From contig PLSH01000146.1 of the NCBI GenBank assembly GCA_003165095.1, positions 1-12,837 on the forward strand: DNA of 12,837 nt. Direction: 5' to 3'. Below are positions 1 through 7,059 of this stretch, piece by piece. Each line of letters begins with the position of its first letter. The stretch's first letter is position 1. The notes beneath the pieces are model-generated. The model was given only the letters and a program-made list of their open reading frames with translations. It searched no databases and was not told the DNA's origin. The translations under genes and the position numbers were made by a program. Source of the DNA: Acidobacteriaceae bacterium. Its GTDB lineage: Bacteria > Acidobacteriota > Terriglobia > Terriglobales > Acidobacteriaceae.

Positions 1-2
1 AC

Positions 3-317
3 TCCATCGACCAGTGGATGATTCCCTATTTCGGCGCCTCCGTCTACGACGATCCGGCCGTCTACGCCAAAAGCTCCGCCATCGACTTCATCAAGCAGGC
101 CACCACCCCCACCCTCACCGTCGTCGGCGACCGCGACGGCGAATGTCCAGCCCCCCAGTCCTTCGAGTTCTGGCATGCCCTGCGCGACCTCCACGTCCCC
201 GCCCAGCTCGTCGTCTATCCAAATGAGGGCCACGGCTTCACCGATCCCGCCCACCGCGCAGACGTATTCCTCCGCGCCGTCGACTGGTTCGCCCGTTACA
301 TGCCGCCCCCCTCCTGA
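3..317 (+). CDS. S9-family peptidase (prolyl oligopeptidase-like), C-terminal fragment
   Basis: The gene is cut by the left edge of the window, and only the last 104 codons are present, read from base 3 to the TGA at 315-317. The fragment is the end of an alpha/beta-hydrolase domain of the dipeptidyl aminopeptidase/acylaminoacyl peptidase type. The segment GDRDGECP carries the expected catalytic Asp, followed by a helix and a strand. NEGHGF then carries the catalytic His, with a closing WFARYM helix. The nucleophilic Ser (GxSxGG) and any N-terminal propeller would lie upstream, outside the window. Such enzymes remove dipeptides or acylated residues from peptides, and many are secreted, but location cannot be judged here. 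A related esterase or dienelactone-hydrolase fold is possible, although the spacing from GDRDG to GHG best fits S9. No clear terminator follows. Confidence 0.8.
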   Translation, partial: SIDQWMIPYFGASVYDDPAVYAKSSAIDFIKQATTPTLTVVGDRDGECPAPQSFEFWHALRDLHVPAQLVVYPNEGHGFTDPAHRADVFLRAVDWFARYMPPPS

Positions 318-648
318 CCCCGCCTCTTTACTCCGGTTTCCTGCTTTCCATCCCGGCCCTCCGGAGTCTATCTGGCATGTGATTCCATTGCCCGTTTCCG
401 GGGTTTGCCCTGGCCCGCTCCAAGCCAGAAGTAGGTCCGCCCTGATACACTTTTTCCTTGGAGTATTTGAGAGCGTCGTTCGCCCCCTCGGCCGCTTGCA
501 ACGTTCTGTTGCCGGGGCAGGCTGCTAGGGCGCTGTTCGCCGTTTGTAGGCCAGCCTTCGGCATGCGTACAGACGGTCTTAACTCAATTTTCTTCTCTTG
601 TTCTGACAGACCGTTCCGCGGTTCGACAACGTGGGCCGGGGAGGATTC
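318..648. other. 331-base gap between the peptidase and lipoprotein genes
   Basis: I see no convincing gene in this stretch. It ends with a good ribosome binding site, GGGGAGG at 638-644, for the lipoprotein at 649. A possible extended -10 box, TGaTACACT, lies at 443-451 and would give a leader of about 190 nt. An inverted repeat of 7 bp (ACGGTCT at 573-579 and AGACCGT at 608-614) encloses a pyrimidine-rich loop and could fold in that leader. Small hairpin-capable stretches near 388-430 are too weak to call a terminator for the peptidase gene. Confidence 0.4.
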
Positions 649-3165
649 ATGCGGCGGTTTTTGACGCTTCTTATTTTGCTTTGCCTCGCCATTCCAGCCG
701 GAATCTCGGTCTCCGGTTGCTATCGCAACCCGGCCGGGCACTACTGCTACGGTTTGGCCTATGGCTTGACCGATACCCAAGTCGCTTCCATCACCTTGCA
801 GCCCCAGACCTCGGGCATCTCGCTGGCCTATGGGCAGACCATTCAGTCCCAGTCTCCCGTCGCCACCACTTGCACCGGCGCCAATGCCGTGATCACCTCG
901 AAAAGCTATAACTGGGGTACCTCCAACAATCAGTTGGTCGACATCTCGCCCACCGGCAACATCTGCGCCGGAACCTGGAACCGCAACACCGGCGGCGGCA
1001 TCGCCAATTACACCTACTGCAACTACCCCAATCCGCTGCCCTCCTCCGGCGGACTGCCCTATGGCGTGGCCTATATTACGGCGACGGCCAACTCCGTTAC
1101 CTCCAACCCCGTCGAAGTCCACATTCACGCCCCGGTCACTTCCATAAGCCTTGTCGGACCCTCGCAGTGTCTCTCCCAGGGCCAGGTGGCCCAACTCGAT
1201 GCAGCCGCCTATTACAACCTGAATGGTAACCAGACCCTGCTCTGCGCCCCCAATTCAAGTTCAGTTCCCACCTGCGAGTCGTCCATCGGCACCTTGTCCT
1301 TCTTCGTCGGCACCAATTCGGTCGGCACCATCAACTCCACCAACAATCAAATCACCGCTGAGCAGCCCGGCACCACTGTCATAACCGCTTCCATTGCCGG
1401 CTCCGGCTCCTCGGCTGGGTACTTCTCCACGTGCCCGCCCGAGTCCATCAGCGTCACCCTCGCCAACGGCGCCACTTCCGGCAGCATCTCCCAGGGCACG
1501 CCCGAGGGCCTCACCACCAACGTCCTCGATACCAATGGAAACCCCATCACCGGCCTCGGCCTCACCTATCAATCCACTGACCCCGTCGACATCTCCGTCA
1601 ACACCGGTGGCACCATCTCCACCAATTATCCCGGCGTCGCTTCCGTCAATGCCATCTGCCAGCCGGCCATCTGCAATCCTGCCCCCATCAATGTGATCGG
1701 TTCCAATGGCACCGGGCTACCCATCTCCTCAAATCCCGTCACCATCTCCGTTCCCGGTACCGCAAGCGATTTCGCATGGTTCTCCTCACCGGGTCAGTCG
1801 CAGTACTTCGTTCCCATCGAACTGCTCACCGGGACCGTTGGCTCCGACGTCCGCCTGCCTTATGTGCCCAACTCCATGATCATGGACCGCGGCGGCAACA
1901 GCCTTTACTTCGGATCGCCCCGCGAGTTGATGGTCTACAGTGCCACCGCCAACGCCCTCGCCAGGCAGGATCCCACTGCCCCCGGCGTGGTTCTGGCTGT
2001 CTCACCCAACAATTCCCTGTTGCTCATCAATGACCAGGCGCGCCACCTCTTCTATCTCTACAACGCCTCCGCCGGCGGCTTCACCACCTTCGGAGGCATG
2101 GGCGCATCGGCTGCCTGGACCCCCGACTCGGTCACCCTCTACGTCGTCGACAACTCGCAGTTGAATACTCCTGCGTCCTGCAATACCGGCCTCATCACCG
2201 GCCACACTGACACCCTCTACATCTACAACCCCAACACCGGTTGGACCCTCTACCCGCTGCCGCCAAGCCCCCTCCCGGCTGACGCCGTGCCGGCCTGCAG
2301 CACTCTGCCAAATTCCACCCTCCCGCTCACCGTCCAGACTCCGGCCATCACCGTCCCCGGCGTCGGCGCCTATCTGAGAGGCAATCCCACCGTCGCCCAC
2401 ACCTGGTGCCCCTCCGGTACAGTCGGCGACAGCGCCACCCTCCAGCTCTATCCCCTGGGCGACTCCGAACCCGTTCAGTCTGACGTCCTCGGCACTACCG
2501 TCGACGGCCAGCACATCCTCAGCGCGCAGTCCACGCCCGGAGGCGGCATTACGCTCAATGACATTGCGGTAACCATCCCGACCACCACCAACAACGGCAT
2601 CAAGACTCCCATAAAGTGCCCGGTCACCACCACCGGCGTTGCTCCCAACCAGGTGCAGACGCTCAGCCCGCTCATCATCGACAGCACCGTCACCCAGGCC
2701 AGCATCACCGGCGTCGATGCCACTGCCGTCGATCAGGTTGTCACTGGCTCCATTCCCCAGGTTTCCAGCTCCCAGACCATCGCATCCAACCTGGCCTTCA
2801 TCACTTACTCCGGCTCGACGGCAAGCGCCAAGCTCCCCTACTACATTCCGGCCGCCGGCCCTGCCCCCGGTGCTTTCAACTACGTCACCTTCGCCGGCGC
2901 TTCAGCCGTCACCGCTCCGCTGGTCGGCGCTTTCACTCCCGACCACACCCTCTTCTTCGTCTCTACTGCCGGCGACAACCAGATCCACTACATCAGCATT
3001 CCCACCACGGTGAACGCCACTACGCCGCCCAAGGATATCCAGCAGATCAGCCCCAATCTCCCCGCCTGCGTCCCCGGTGGCATCGACGCCGGATGTACCT
3101 ATACGGGCACTGGAACCATCGTCCCCGCCACCGCCATCGGCGTCCGGCCGCGCGCCACTACATAA
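649..3165 (+). CDS. Surface lipoprotein with Ig-like domains and a beta-propeller-like region
   Basis: ATG 649 is chosen over the in-frame GTG 631 because GGGGAGG (638-644) sits just upstream and the protein then begins with a normal signal peptide: MRR, a hydrophobic run, and the lipobox VSGC with Cys24 as the predicted lipidated residue. The mature part of about 815 residues is rich in Thr, Ser, Pro and Gly. Roughly residues 46-160, 163-250 and 265-370 look like bacterial Ig-like (Big_2-type) repeats, each with a V-T-S-I-S/T-L type opening and a GTTVITAS-type closing strand. From about 375 to the end, recurring strand patterns (SLYFGSPRELMVYS, SLLLINDQARHLFYLY, TLYVVD, TLFFVSTAGDNQIHYI) resemble YVTN/WD40-like propeller blades. 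About 17 cysteines are scattered through the chain, which suggests disulfides. No enzyme motif is visible. The role is unknown; display on the cell surface and binding are plausible. The gene stands alone and is followed by a hairpin terminator. Confidence 0.8.
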   Translation: MRRFLTLLILLCLAIPAGISVSGCYRNPAGHYCYGLAYGLTDTQVASITLQPQTSGISLAYGQTIQSQSPVATTCTGANAVITSKSYNWGTSNNQLVDISPTGNICAGTWNRNTGGGIANYTYCNYPNPLPSSGGLPYGVAYITATANSVTSNPVEVHIHAPVTSISLVGPSQCLSQGQVAQLDAAAYYNLNGNQTLLCAPNSSSVPTCESSIGTLSFFVGTNSVGTINSTNNQITAEQPGTTVITASIAGSGSSAGYFSTCPPESISVTLANGATSGSISQGTPEGLTTNVLDTNGNPITGLGLTYQSTDPVDISVNTGGTISTNYPGVASVNAICQPAICNPAPINVIGSNGTGLPISSNPVTISVPGTASDFAWFSSPGQSQYFVPIELLTGTVGSDVRLPYVPNSMIMDRGGNSLYFGSPRELMVYSATANALARQDPTAPGVVLAVSPNNSLLLINDQARHLFYLYNASAGGFTTFGGMGASAAWTPDSVTLYVVDNSQLNTPASCNTGLITGHTDTLYIYNPNTGWTLYPLPPSPLPADAVPACSTLPNSTLPLTVQTPAITVPGVGAYLRGNPTVAHTWCPSGTVGDSATLQLYPLGDSEPVQSDVLGTTVDGQHILSAQSTPGGGITLNDIAVTIPTTTNNGIKTPIKCPVTTTGVAPNQVQTLSPLIIDSTVTQASITGVDATAVDQVVTGSIPQVSSSQTIASNLAFITYSGSTASAKLPYYIPAAGPAPGAFNYVTFAGASAVTAPLVGAFTPDHTLFFVSTAGDNQIHYISIPTTVNATTPPKDIQQISPNLPACVPGGIDAGCTYTGTGTIVPATAIGVRPRATT

Positions 3166-3188
3166 CCTCCGGCACGTTCATCTCACTC

Positions 3189-3219
3189 GAGCAAGGCCGG
3201 CCCAGCGCCGGCCTTGCTC
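3189..3219 (+). terminator. Strong hairpin after the lipoprotein gene
   Basis: A perfect 13-bp stem (3189-3201 with 3207-3219, beginning GAGCAAGGCC) closes a 5-nt CCAGC loop, starting 24 bases after the lipoprotein stop. Only a weak T-rich tail (TATTC) follows, so it may act as a partly intrinsic terminator or as an mRNA 3' stabiliser. Confidence 0.65.
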
Positions 3220-3314
3220 TATTCAGCGCTCCTTAGAAAATATCCCGTGCCCCATCCTTGCTGACATCCTGAGTGCCGCGAGTCGAAGCACCTGCTCCTC
3301 GCCCCTGCGCACGA

Positions 3315-3320
3315 TAGAAT
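3315..3320 (+). promoter_or_regulatory. -10 box (TAGAAT) for ribH, possible leaderless start
   Basis: TAGAAT lies exactly 6 nt before the ribH ATG at 3327, so a normal transcription start would fall on or next to the A of the ATG. No Shine-Dalgarno sequence is present between them, and no good -35 box is visible. This arrangement suggests a leaderless mRNA. Confidence 0.4.
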
Positions 3321-3326
3321 CGAATC

Positions 3327-4208
3327 ATGATCAAGGGCATCTCCTTCCTGCGTCCCACTCCCAGCGCTGAGGTCTATGACCGGCTGGCCGGCTTCTTTGC
3401 CGCGCTCGGCTTCGCGCCCGGAAAAGGATGGCAGGAAGAAAGCAGCCGAGGCGCTTCGTTTCTCGCTCCGCTCGGCAATCTCGAGTTCGTCGATGGCCAA
3501 TTCCCATCCACCGCCGATGTCCTTGTCGAAGTCACTGCCCTCGATGCCGTTCATCAGGCCGCCGCTTCCTGGCTCCGCGCCCAGGGCGTCAATGCGGGTG
3601 AAGCCGCAGCCGTTTCCCGCCTCTCCGCCATCTCTGAAACCCACTGGAAATCCCGCATCTTCACCGTCGAGCCGGAGCCAGGTATGCTCTTCAGCTTCTG
3701 GGCTTGGTCCGATCCCCTCAAAGGCAAGCCCATCGCTCTCGAAGGCGATCTTTCCGCCGCTGGAATGAAGTTCGCCATCGTCGTCGCCCGCTGGAACGCC
3801 GTCGTCACCGACCGCCTCCTCGACGCAGCCCTCGACGCTCTGCTCCGCAGTGGCGCCCATCGCACCGACATTCAGGTCGTTCGCGTCCCCGGCGCATGGG
3901 AAATTCCCGCTGCTGCTCGCGCTGTCGCCGCCCAGGTCGACGCCATCGTCACCCTCGGTTGCCTGTTGCGCGGCGAAACCGCTCACTACGAGGCCATCTA
4001 CAACGAAGTCGCCCGCGGCATCGGACAGTCCCAGCAGGAAACCGGCATCCCCCACAGCTTCGGCGTCCTCACCTGCGAATCCCTTGAGCAGGCGCTCAAT
4101 CGCGCCGGAATCAAAGCCGGAAACAAAGGTTTTGAGGCCGCAACCGCGGCCATCGAAATGGTCAGCCTGCGCCGGAAGCTAAGTCACAATGAAGGCGGCC
4201 CCGCTTGA
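3327..4208 (+). CDS. ribH: VOC-domain / 6,7-dimethyl-8-ribityllumazine synthase fusion
   Basis: Residues about 136-285 are a complete lumazine synthase, which condenses 5-amino-6-ribitylamino-uracil with 3,4-dihydroxy-2-butanone 4-phosphate in the penultimate step of riboflavin synthesis. Visible motifs are EGDLSAAG and FAIVVARWN (Trp156 at the ring-stacking position that is Phe in Bacillus subtilis), PGAWEIP (188-194), RGETAHYE with catalytic His220, FGVLT, and RAGIKAGNKG with phosphate-binding Arg259. Residues 1-130 are extra: they read as one VOC (glyoxalase/bleomycin-resistance fold) unit with YDRLAGFFAALGF, NLEFVDG, VLVEVTALDAVHQAAASWL and a closing GMLFSFWAW strand. Usual RibH is about 150-160 residues; this is 293. 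There is no ATG, GTG or TTG codon between Met120, inside the VOC fold, and Met147, which would cut off EGDLSAAG, so the fusion looks genuine. Usual VOC metal ligands are not obvious. nusB follows with overlap. Confidence 0.9.
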   Translation: MIKGISFLRPTPSAEVYDRLAGFFAALGFAPGKGWQEESSRGASFLAPLGNLEFVDGQFPSTADVLVEVTALDAVHQAAASWLRAQGVNAGEAAAVSRLSAISETHWKSRIFTVEPEPGMLFSFWAWSDPLKGKPIALEGDLSAAGMKFAIVVARWNAVVTDRLLDAALDALLRSGAHRTDIQVVRVPGAWEIPAAARAVAAQVDAIVTLGCLLRGETAHYEAIYNEVARGIGQSQQETGIPHSFGVLTCESLEQALNRAGIKAGNKGFEAATAAIEMVSLRRKLSHNEGGPA

Positions 4209-4624
4209 CCTCAGGACCCCGCCGCAAATCCCGCGAGCTGGCCATGCAAATGCTCTTTCAAGCGGACATCGGCAAGCAATCCCCCGACCAGGTTCGCGCC
4301 ACCTTCTGGAAAGCAGCCGACGACGTCGACCCCGCCATCCAGGGTTTCGCTGAAGACATCTTTCGCGTGGCCGTCGCCCACCACGAAAAAATCGACGAGC
4401 TCCTCGTGCTCAACTCCAGGCACTGGCGCCTCGAACGCATGCCCGCCGTCGATCGCAATCTACTCCGCATGGCCGTCGCCGAAATGATCGGCTTCTCCTC
4501 CACGCCTTTCCCCATCGTCATCAACGAGGCTCTCGAAATCGGCCGCCGCTACTGCGCCCCAGAGTCCATCAACTTCTTGAACGGCATGCTCGACGCCATC
4601 GCCCACAGCCTCCTCCCCAAATAG
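4205..4624 (+). CDS. nusB: Transcription antitermination protein NusB
   Basis: NusB binds the boxA RNA of rRNA leaders together with NusE (S10) and helps RNA polymerase resist termination. The 139-residue length is normal for the family. It shows the basic N-terminus RRKSRELAMQMLFQ, the middle motif HWRLERMPAVDRNLLRMAVAEM (about 73-94), and the C-terminal signature VINEALEIGRRY (105-116) followed by INFLNGMLDAI (122-132). The start is TTG at 4205, which overlaps the ribH stop as TTGA; GAAGG at 4191-4195 gives a ribosome binding site 9 nt upstream. Starting at the first in-frame Met (residue 14) would remove the conserved RRKSRELA helix. The overlap indicates translational coupling to ribH, and ribH-nusB adjacency is common in bacteria. 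Confidence 0.95.
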   Translation: MTSGPRRKSRELAMQMLFQADIGKQSPDQVRATFWKAADDVDPAIQGFAEDIFRVAVAHHEKIDELLVLNSRHWRLERMPAVDRNLLRMAVAEMIGFSSTPFPIVINEALEIGRRYCAPESINFLNGMLDAIAHSLLPK

Positions 4625-4653
4625 GCCGCCTGCAATATCGAGAGCCGCCCTAT
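4621..4653. terminator. Imperfect inverted repeat between convergent nusB and rmlD
   Basis: ATAGGCCGCC (4621-4630) can pair with GCCGCCCTAT (4644-4653) at 8 of 10 positions around a 13-nt loop, and TTTC-type bases follow on the plus strand. It overlaps the nusB stop and could serve as a weak terminator for nusB. No strong T tract is present on either strand, so the call is tentative. Confidence 0.3.
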
Positions 4654-4666
4654 TTCAAGGCCAGCC

Positions 4667-5602
4667 TTACTTCAGGGATTGATCGCGCAGCCAGCTCATC
4701 ACTTCATCGAGCGCCAGCTCCCATCCCGGCATCCGCAATCCAAACCGCGCTTCAAGCTTCGCATTCGAAAGCACCGAGTTCCGCGGTCGCGCCGCCGGCG
4801 TTGGGTAGGCTTCGGTCCCGATCGGCGTCAACTCCGGCGCTTTCACCCCCGGCAGCACCGCGGCCCGCGCAAAGATAGCCTTCGCGAATCCATACCATGA
4901 TGTCGAGCCGCTGCACGTCATGTGATAAAGCCCCGCCCAATCCTGCGCCGCGCCAAATCTGCCCTCCAGGGCCCCCATCACCACCGCGTGAGTCGCCCGT
5001 GCCAGCTCGATTGAAGTTGTGGGTGCGCCCACCTGGTCGTCAACAATCTTGAGCTGGCTGCGCTCCCGCGCCAACCGCAGCATGGTCAGCAGAAAATTGT
5101 TTCCGTGCGGCCCGTACACCCAGCTGGTGCGGAAAATGAGGTATCGTCCGCCGGCGTTCTCAACCGCTTGCTCGCCCCCGAGCTTGGTCGCCCCATATAC
5201 GCTCAACGGGTGCGGCGTATCGGTTTCCTCCCACGGTCCCTGCTTGCTGCCGTCGAAAACATAATCGGTGGAGTAGTGCACCAGCAGCGCGTTCAGCTTC
5301 AGAGCTTCTTCGGCCAGCACCCGCGGCGCCTCGGCATTGATCGCCTGCGCAATCTGCGGTTCCGTCTCCGCCCGGTCCACCGCCGTGTAAGCTGAAGCGT
5401 TCAAAATCAGGTTGGGTTGCACGCGGTCAAGCAACTCCCGTGTCTGATCGGGGTCGGCAAGATCGATCGTGTCGCGATCGACACCCGTAATCTGCCCCGC
5501 GCCCGCAAATCTGCGTTCGAGTTCTACGCCCAGCTGCCCATAGGATCCTAGAATCAGGATGCGAAGGTTGCCGGACGGCGTTCCATGTTGCTTCTCGTTC
5601 AT
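4667..5602 (-). CDS. rmlD: dTDP-4-dehydrorhamnose reductase
   Basis: RmlD reduces dTDP-4-keto-L-rhamnose to dTDP-L-rhamnose, the last step in making the rhamnose donor for cell-surface polysaccharides. With ATG 5602 as start the protein has 311 residues, close to the family norm of about 290-300. It is an extended short-chain dehydrogenase: the nucleotide-binding loop is GSYGQLG (19-25), NASAYTAVDRAE follows at 68-79, the catalytic set is STDYVFDG (111-118) plus YGATK with Tyr136 and Lys140, and RTSWVYG, DDQVGAPT and RPRNSVLSNAKL are typical of RmlD. ATG 5602 is preferred over the TTG at 5617 because GGAG lies 9 nt upstream of it. The gene stands alone here: no rmlA, rmlB or rmlC is adjacent. 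It converges on nusB and diverges from the cysteine desulfurase. Confidence 0.93.
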   Translation of the reverse strand: MNEKQHGTPSGNLRILILGSYGQLGVELERRFAGAGQITGVDRDTIDLADPDQTRELLDRVQPNLILNASAYTAVDRAETEPQIAQAINAEAPRVLAEEALKLNALLVHYSTDYVFDGSKQGPWEETDTPHPLSVYGATKLGGEQAVENAGGRYLIFRTSWVYGPHGNNFLLTMLRLARERSQLKIVDDQVGAPTTSIELARATHAVVMGALEGRFGAAQDWAGLYHMTCSGSTSWYGFAKAIFARAAVLPGVKAPELTPIGTEAYPTPAARPRNSVLSNAKLEARFGLRMPGWELALDEVMSWLRDQSLK

Positions 5603-5641
5603 GAGGCCCATCTCCAAAACACGCTGCGGGACACTGTTCGC

Positions 5642-5647
5642 ATTCTA
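5642..5647 (-). promoter_or_regulatory. Candidate -10 box for rmlD
   Basis: TAGAAT on the minus strand lies about 40 nt upstream of ATG 5602, giving a leader of about 33 nt that contains the GGAG ribosome binding site. No convincing -35 box was found, so this rests on one hexamer and its placement. Confidence 0.35.
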
Positions 5648-5744
5648 TTGGAAGCCAAAGCCGCCCGGATCGCCGTGGATCATTCCGGCATCGCTTTCCA
5701 TTCCGCCCAACACCCCCCAGGTCGCATGAATTCCCGATTCCCCG

Positions 5745-5750
5745 TACAAT
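5745..5750 (+). promoter_or_regulatory. Candidate -10 box for the cysteine desulfurase gene
   Basis: TACAAT lies 22 nt before ATG 5773. Transcription starting 6-7 nt downstream would give a short leader that still includes AGGAG at 5758-5762, the ribosome binding site, 10 nt from the start codon. The -35 region is poor. Confidence 0.4.
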
Positions 5751-5772
5751 TTAAGGCAGGAGACTGAACCCC

Positions 5773-6930
5773 ATGCCCCGCGTCTATATGGATGCAAATG
5801 CCACCACGCCTCTGCTGCCGGAGGTGATGGAGGCCATGCGCCCCTTTTGGATCGAGCAGTTCGGAAATGCCTCATCCATCCACTTTCAGGGCCAGGGCGC
5901 GCGCACGGCCGTCGACCACGCCCGGGAGGCGCTGGCGCGGTTCTTCAACTGCCGTGAGGCTGAGGTAGTGTTCAACTCCGGCGGCACCGAGGGAGACAAC
6001 ACGGCCATCTTCGGTCTGCTTCGTCCCGGCGACCACTTCATTACCACCTCCATCGAGCACTCCGCTGTGCTGCGCGCCGCGGATCGCGTGGCCGAGCGCG
6101 GCGTCGAGGTCACATTTGTTGCGCCGCTCCCCAACGGCCTCATCGATCCGGCGGATATCGCCCGCGCCATGCGCCCCAATACGCGTCTCATCAGTGTCAT
6201 GCTCGCAAACAACGAAACCGGCATTCTCCAGCCCGTCGAGGAGATTGGAGAGATCGCTCGTGCGGCCGGCGCCTTCTTTCATATCGATGCCGTGCAGGGT
6301 GCGGGCAAGGTCAAGTTTGACGTGCGGCGCTTCGGCTGTCATCTGCTCTCCATTAGCGCCCACAAAATGCATGGGCCAAAAGGCGTGGGCGCCATGTATG
6401 TGCGTCGCGGAACGCCCGTGGAACCGCTGCTCGTCGGCGGAAGCCACGAGCACCGTCAGCGTGCCGGCACTGAGAACGTCCCCGGCATTGTGGGACTCGG
6501 CAAGGCCGTGGAACTCGCCATGGAGAGCCTCGAGGATGGAACCATCACGCGCCTCGCCGCCCTCCGCGACCGCCTCGAGTCGGGCGTTCTCGCCATTCCC
6601 GGCACGGGAGTGAATGGCGTCCGGATTCCGCGCACCGCCAACACCACCAACATCCGCTTCGAGCAGGTGGAAGGAGAAGCGATGGTCATTGCTCTGGATT
6701 TGAAAGGCGTAGCGGTCAGCGGCGGCTCCGCCTGCCACTCCGGATCGACCGAGCCAAGCCACGTCCTCATGGCCATGGGCATCGACAAAAATACAGCCCG
6801 AGCCAGCCTCCGCTTCAGCCTGATGAAGACCGCCTCCGACGCCGATGTGGATCACGTCCTGAAAGTCGTCCCCGAAGCCGTAGAACATCTGCGCACCCTG
6901 TCCCCCGTGGCCGCCGGAACCGCAAGATGA
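5773..6930 (+). CDS. Cysteine desulfurase, NifS/IscS family
   Basis: This PLP enzyme converts cysteine to alanine and holds the sulfur as a persulfide for transfer. The 385-residue protein shows the class V aminotransferase order: MDANATTPLLPEV at the N-terminus, NSGGTEGDNTAI (68-79), IEHSAVL with PLP-stacking His96, ANNETG (145-150), IDAVQ with Asp172 and Gln175, SAHKMHGPKG with the Schiff-base Lys198, GTENVPGIVG, and SGGSACHSGSTEPSHVL with nucleophilic Cys321. The sequence SACHSG around the cysteine, with His after it, is a small departure from the usual SACTSG or SACSSG. It lies in the long-loop NifS/IscS group rather than the SufS group. An AGGAG site precedes the start. mnmA follows 129 bases downstream on the same strand, so tRNA thiolation is a likely sulfur destination, as for the B. 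subtilis YrvO-MnmA pair; Fe-S assembly is the alternative, though no iscU or scaffold gene is nearby. Confidence 0.93.
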   Translation: MPRVYMDANATTPLLPEVMEAMRPFWIEQFGNASSIHFQGQGARTAVDHAREALARFFNCREAEVVFNSGGTEGDNTAIFGLLRPGDHFITTSIEHSAVLRAADRVAERGVEVTFVAPLPNGLIDPADIARAMRPNTRLISVMLANNETGILQPVEEIGEIARAAGAFFHIDAVQGAGKVKFDVRRFGCHLLSISAHKMHGPKGVGAMYVRRGTPVEPLLVGGSHEHRQRAGTENVPGIVGLGKAVELAMESLEDGTITRLAALRDRLESGVLAIPGTGVNGVRIPRTANTTNIRFEQVEGEAMVIALDLKGVAVSGGSACHSGSTEPSHVLMAMGIDKNTARASLRFSLMKTASDADVDHVLKVVPEAVEHLRTLSPVAAGTAR

Positions 6931-6963
6931 GGGCCAATTGAATGAAACGGGATTAGCAAATGC

Positions 6964-7035
6964 AGCGGAGCTAGCGAGAGAAAGCCGAATCGGCGATTTC
7001 AGCCGCTCTAGCACCGCTTACACCGCTAACTCCGC
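6964..7035 (+). other. Inverted repeat with two alternative partners before mnmA
   Basis: The arm at 6964-6976 (beginning AGCGGAGCTAG) can pair with 7006-7018 at 11 of 13 positions, or, using 6965-6976, with 7024-7035 at 11 of 12 positions. The two right arms each contain CACCGCT, spaced 9 bases apart. Between the arms, GCCG-AAT-CGGC at 6984-6994 makes a small internal hairpin. Mutually exclusive pairings just before a start codon resemble an attenuator or regulatory leader, but a processing site or a chance repeat is also possible. No poly-T tract follows. Confidence 0.4.
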
Positions 7036-7059
7036 GAACGTCGCTTTTACGAGAATTCA

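Noticed and set aside
631..648. GTG 631 as the start of the lipoprotein
   Set aside because: It would add six residues before the MRR signal peptide and leaves the GGGGAGG site inside the coding region; ATG 649 is correctly spaced from that site.
328..1194. A 288-codon minus-strand open frame across the gap and the lipoprotein start
   Set aside because: It runs opposite the signal peptide and Ig-like part, is a low-complexity Gly/Val/Asp-rich translation, and has no clear ribosome binding site.
3219..4055. A 278-codon minus-strand open frame opposite the ribH fusion
   Set aside because: It overlaps the catalytic RibH region, whose motifs are unmistakable on the plus strand, and it has the Gly/Asp-rich composition of an antisense shadow.
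3765..4208. ATG 3765 (Met147) as a separate RibH start
   Set aside because: It lacks a ribosome binding site and would remove EGDLSAAG, a normal part of the RibH N-terminus; an internal minor product cannot be excluded.
5872..7014. A 380-codon minus-strand open frame opposite the cysteine desulfurase
   Set aside because: It mirrors a well-supported conserved gene in GC-rich DNA, where the opposite strand stays open by codon bias; the translation shows no recognisable motif.
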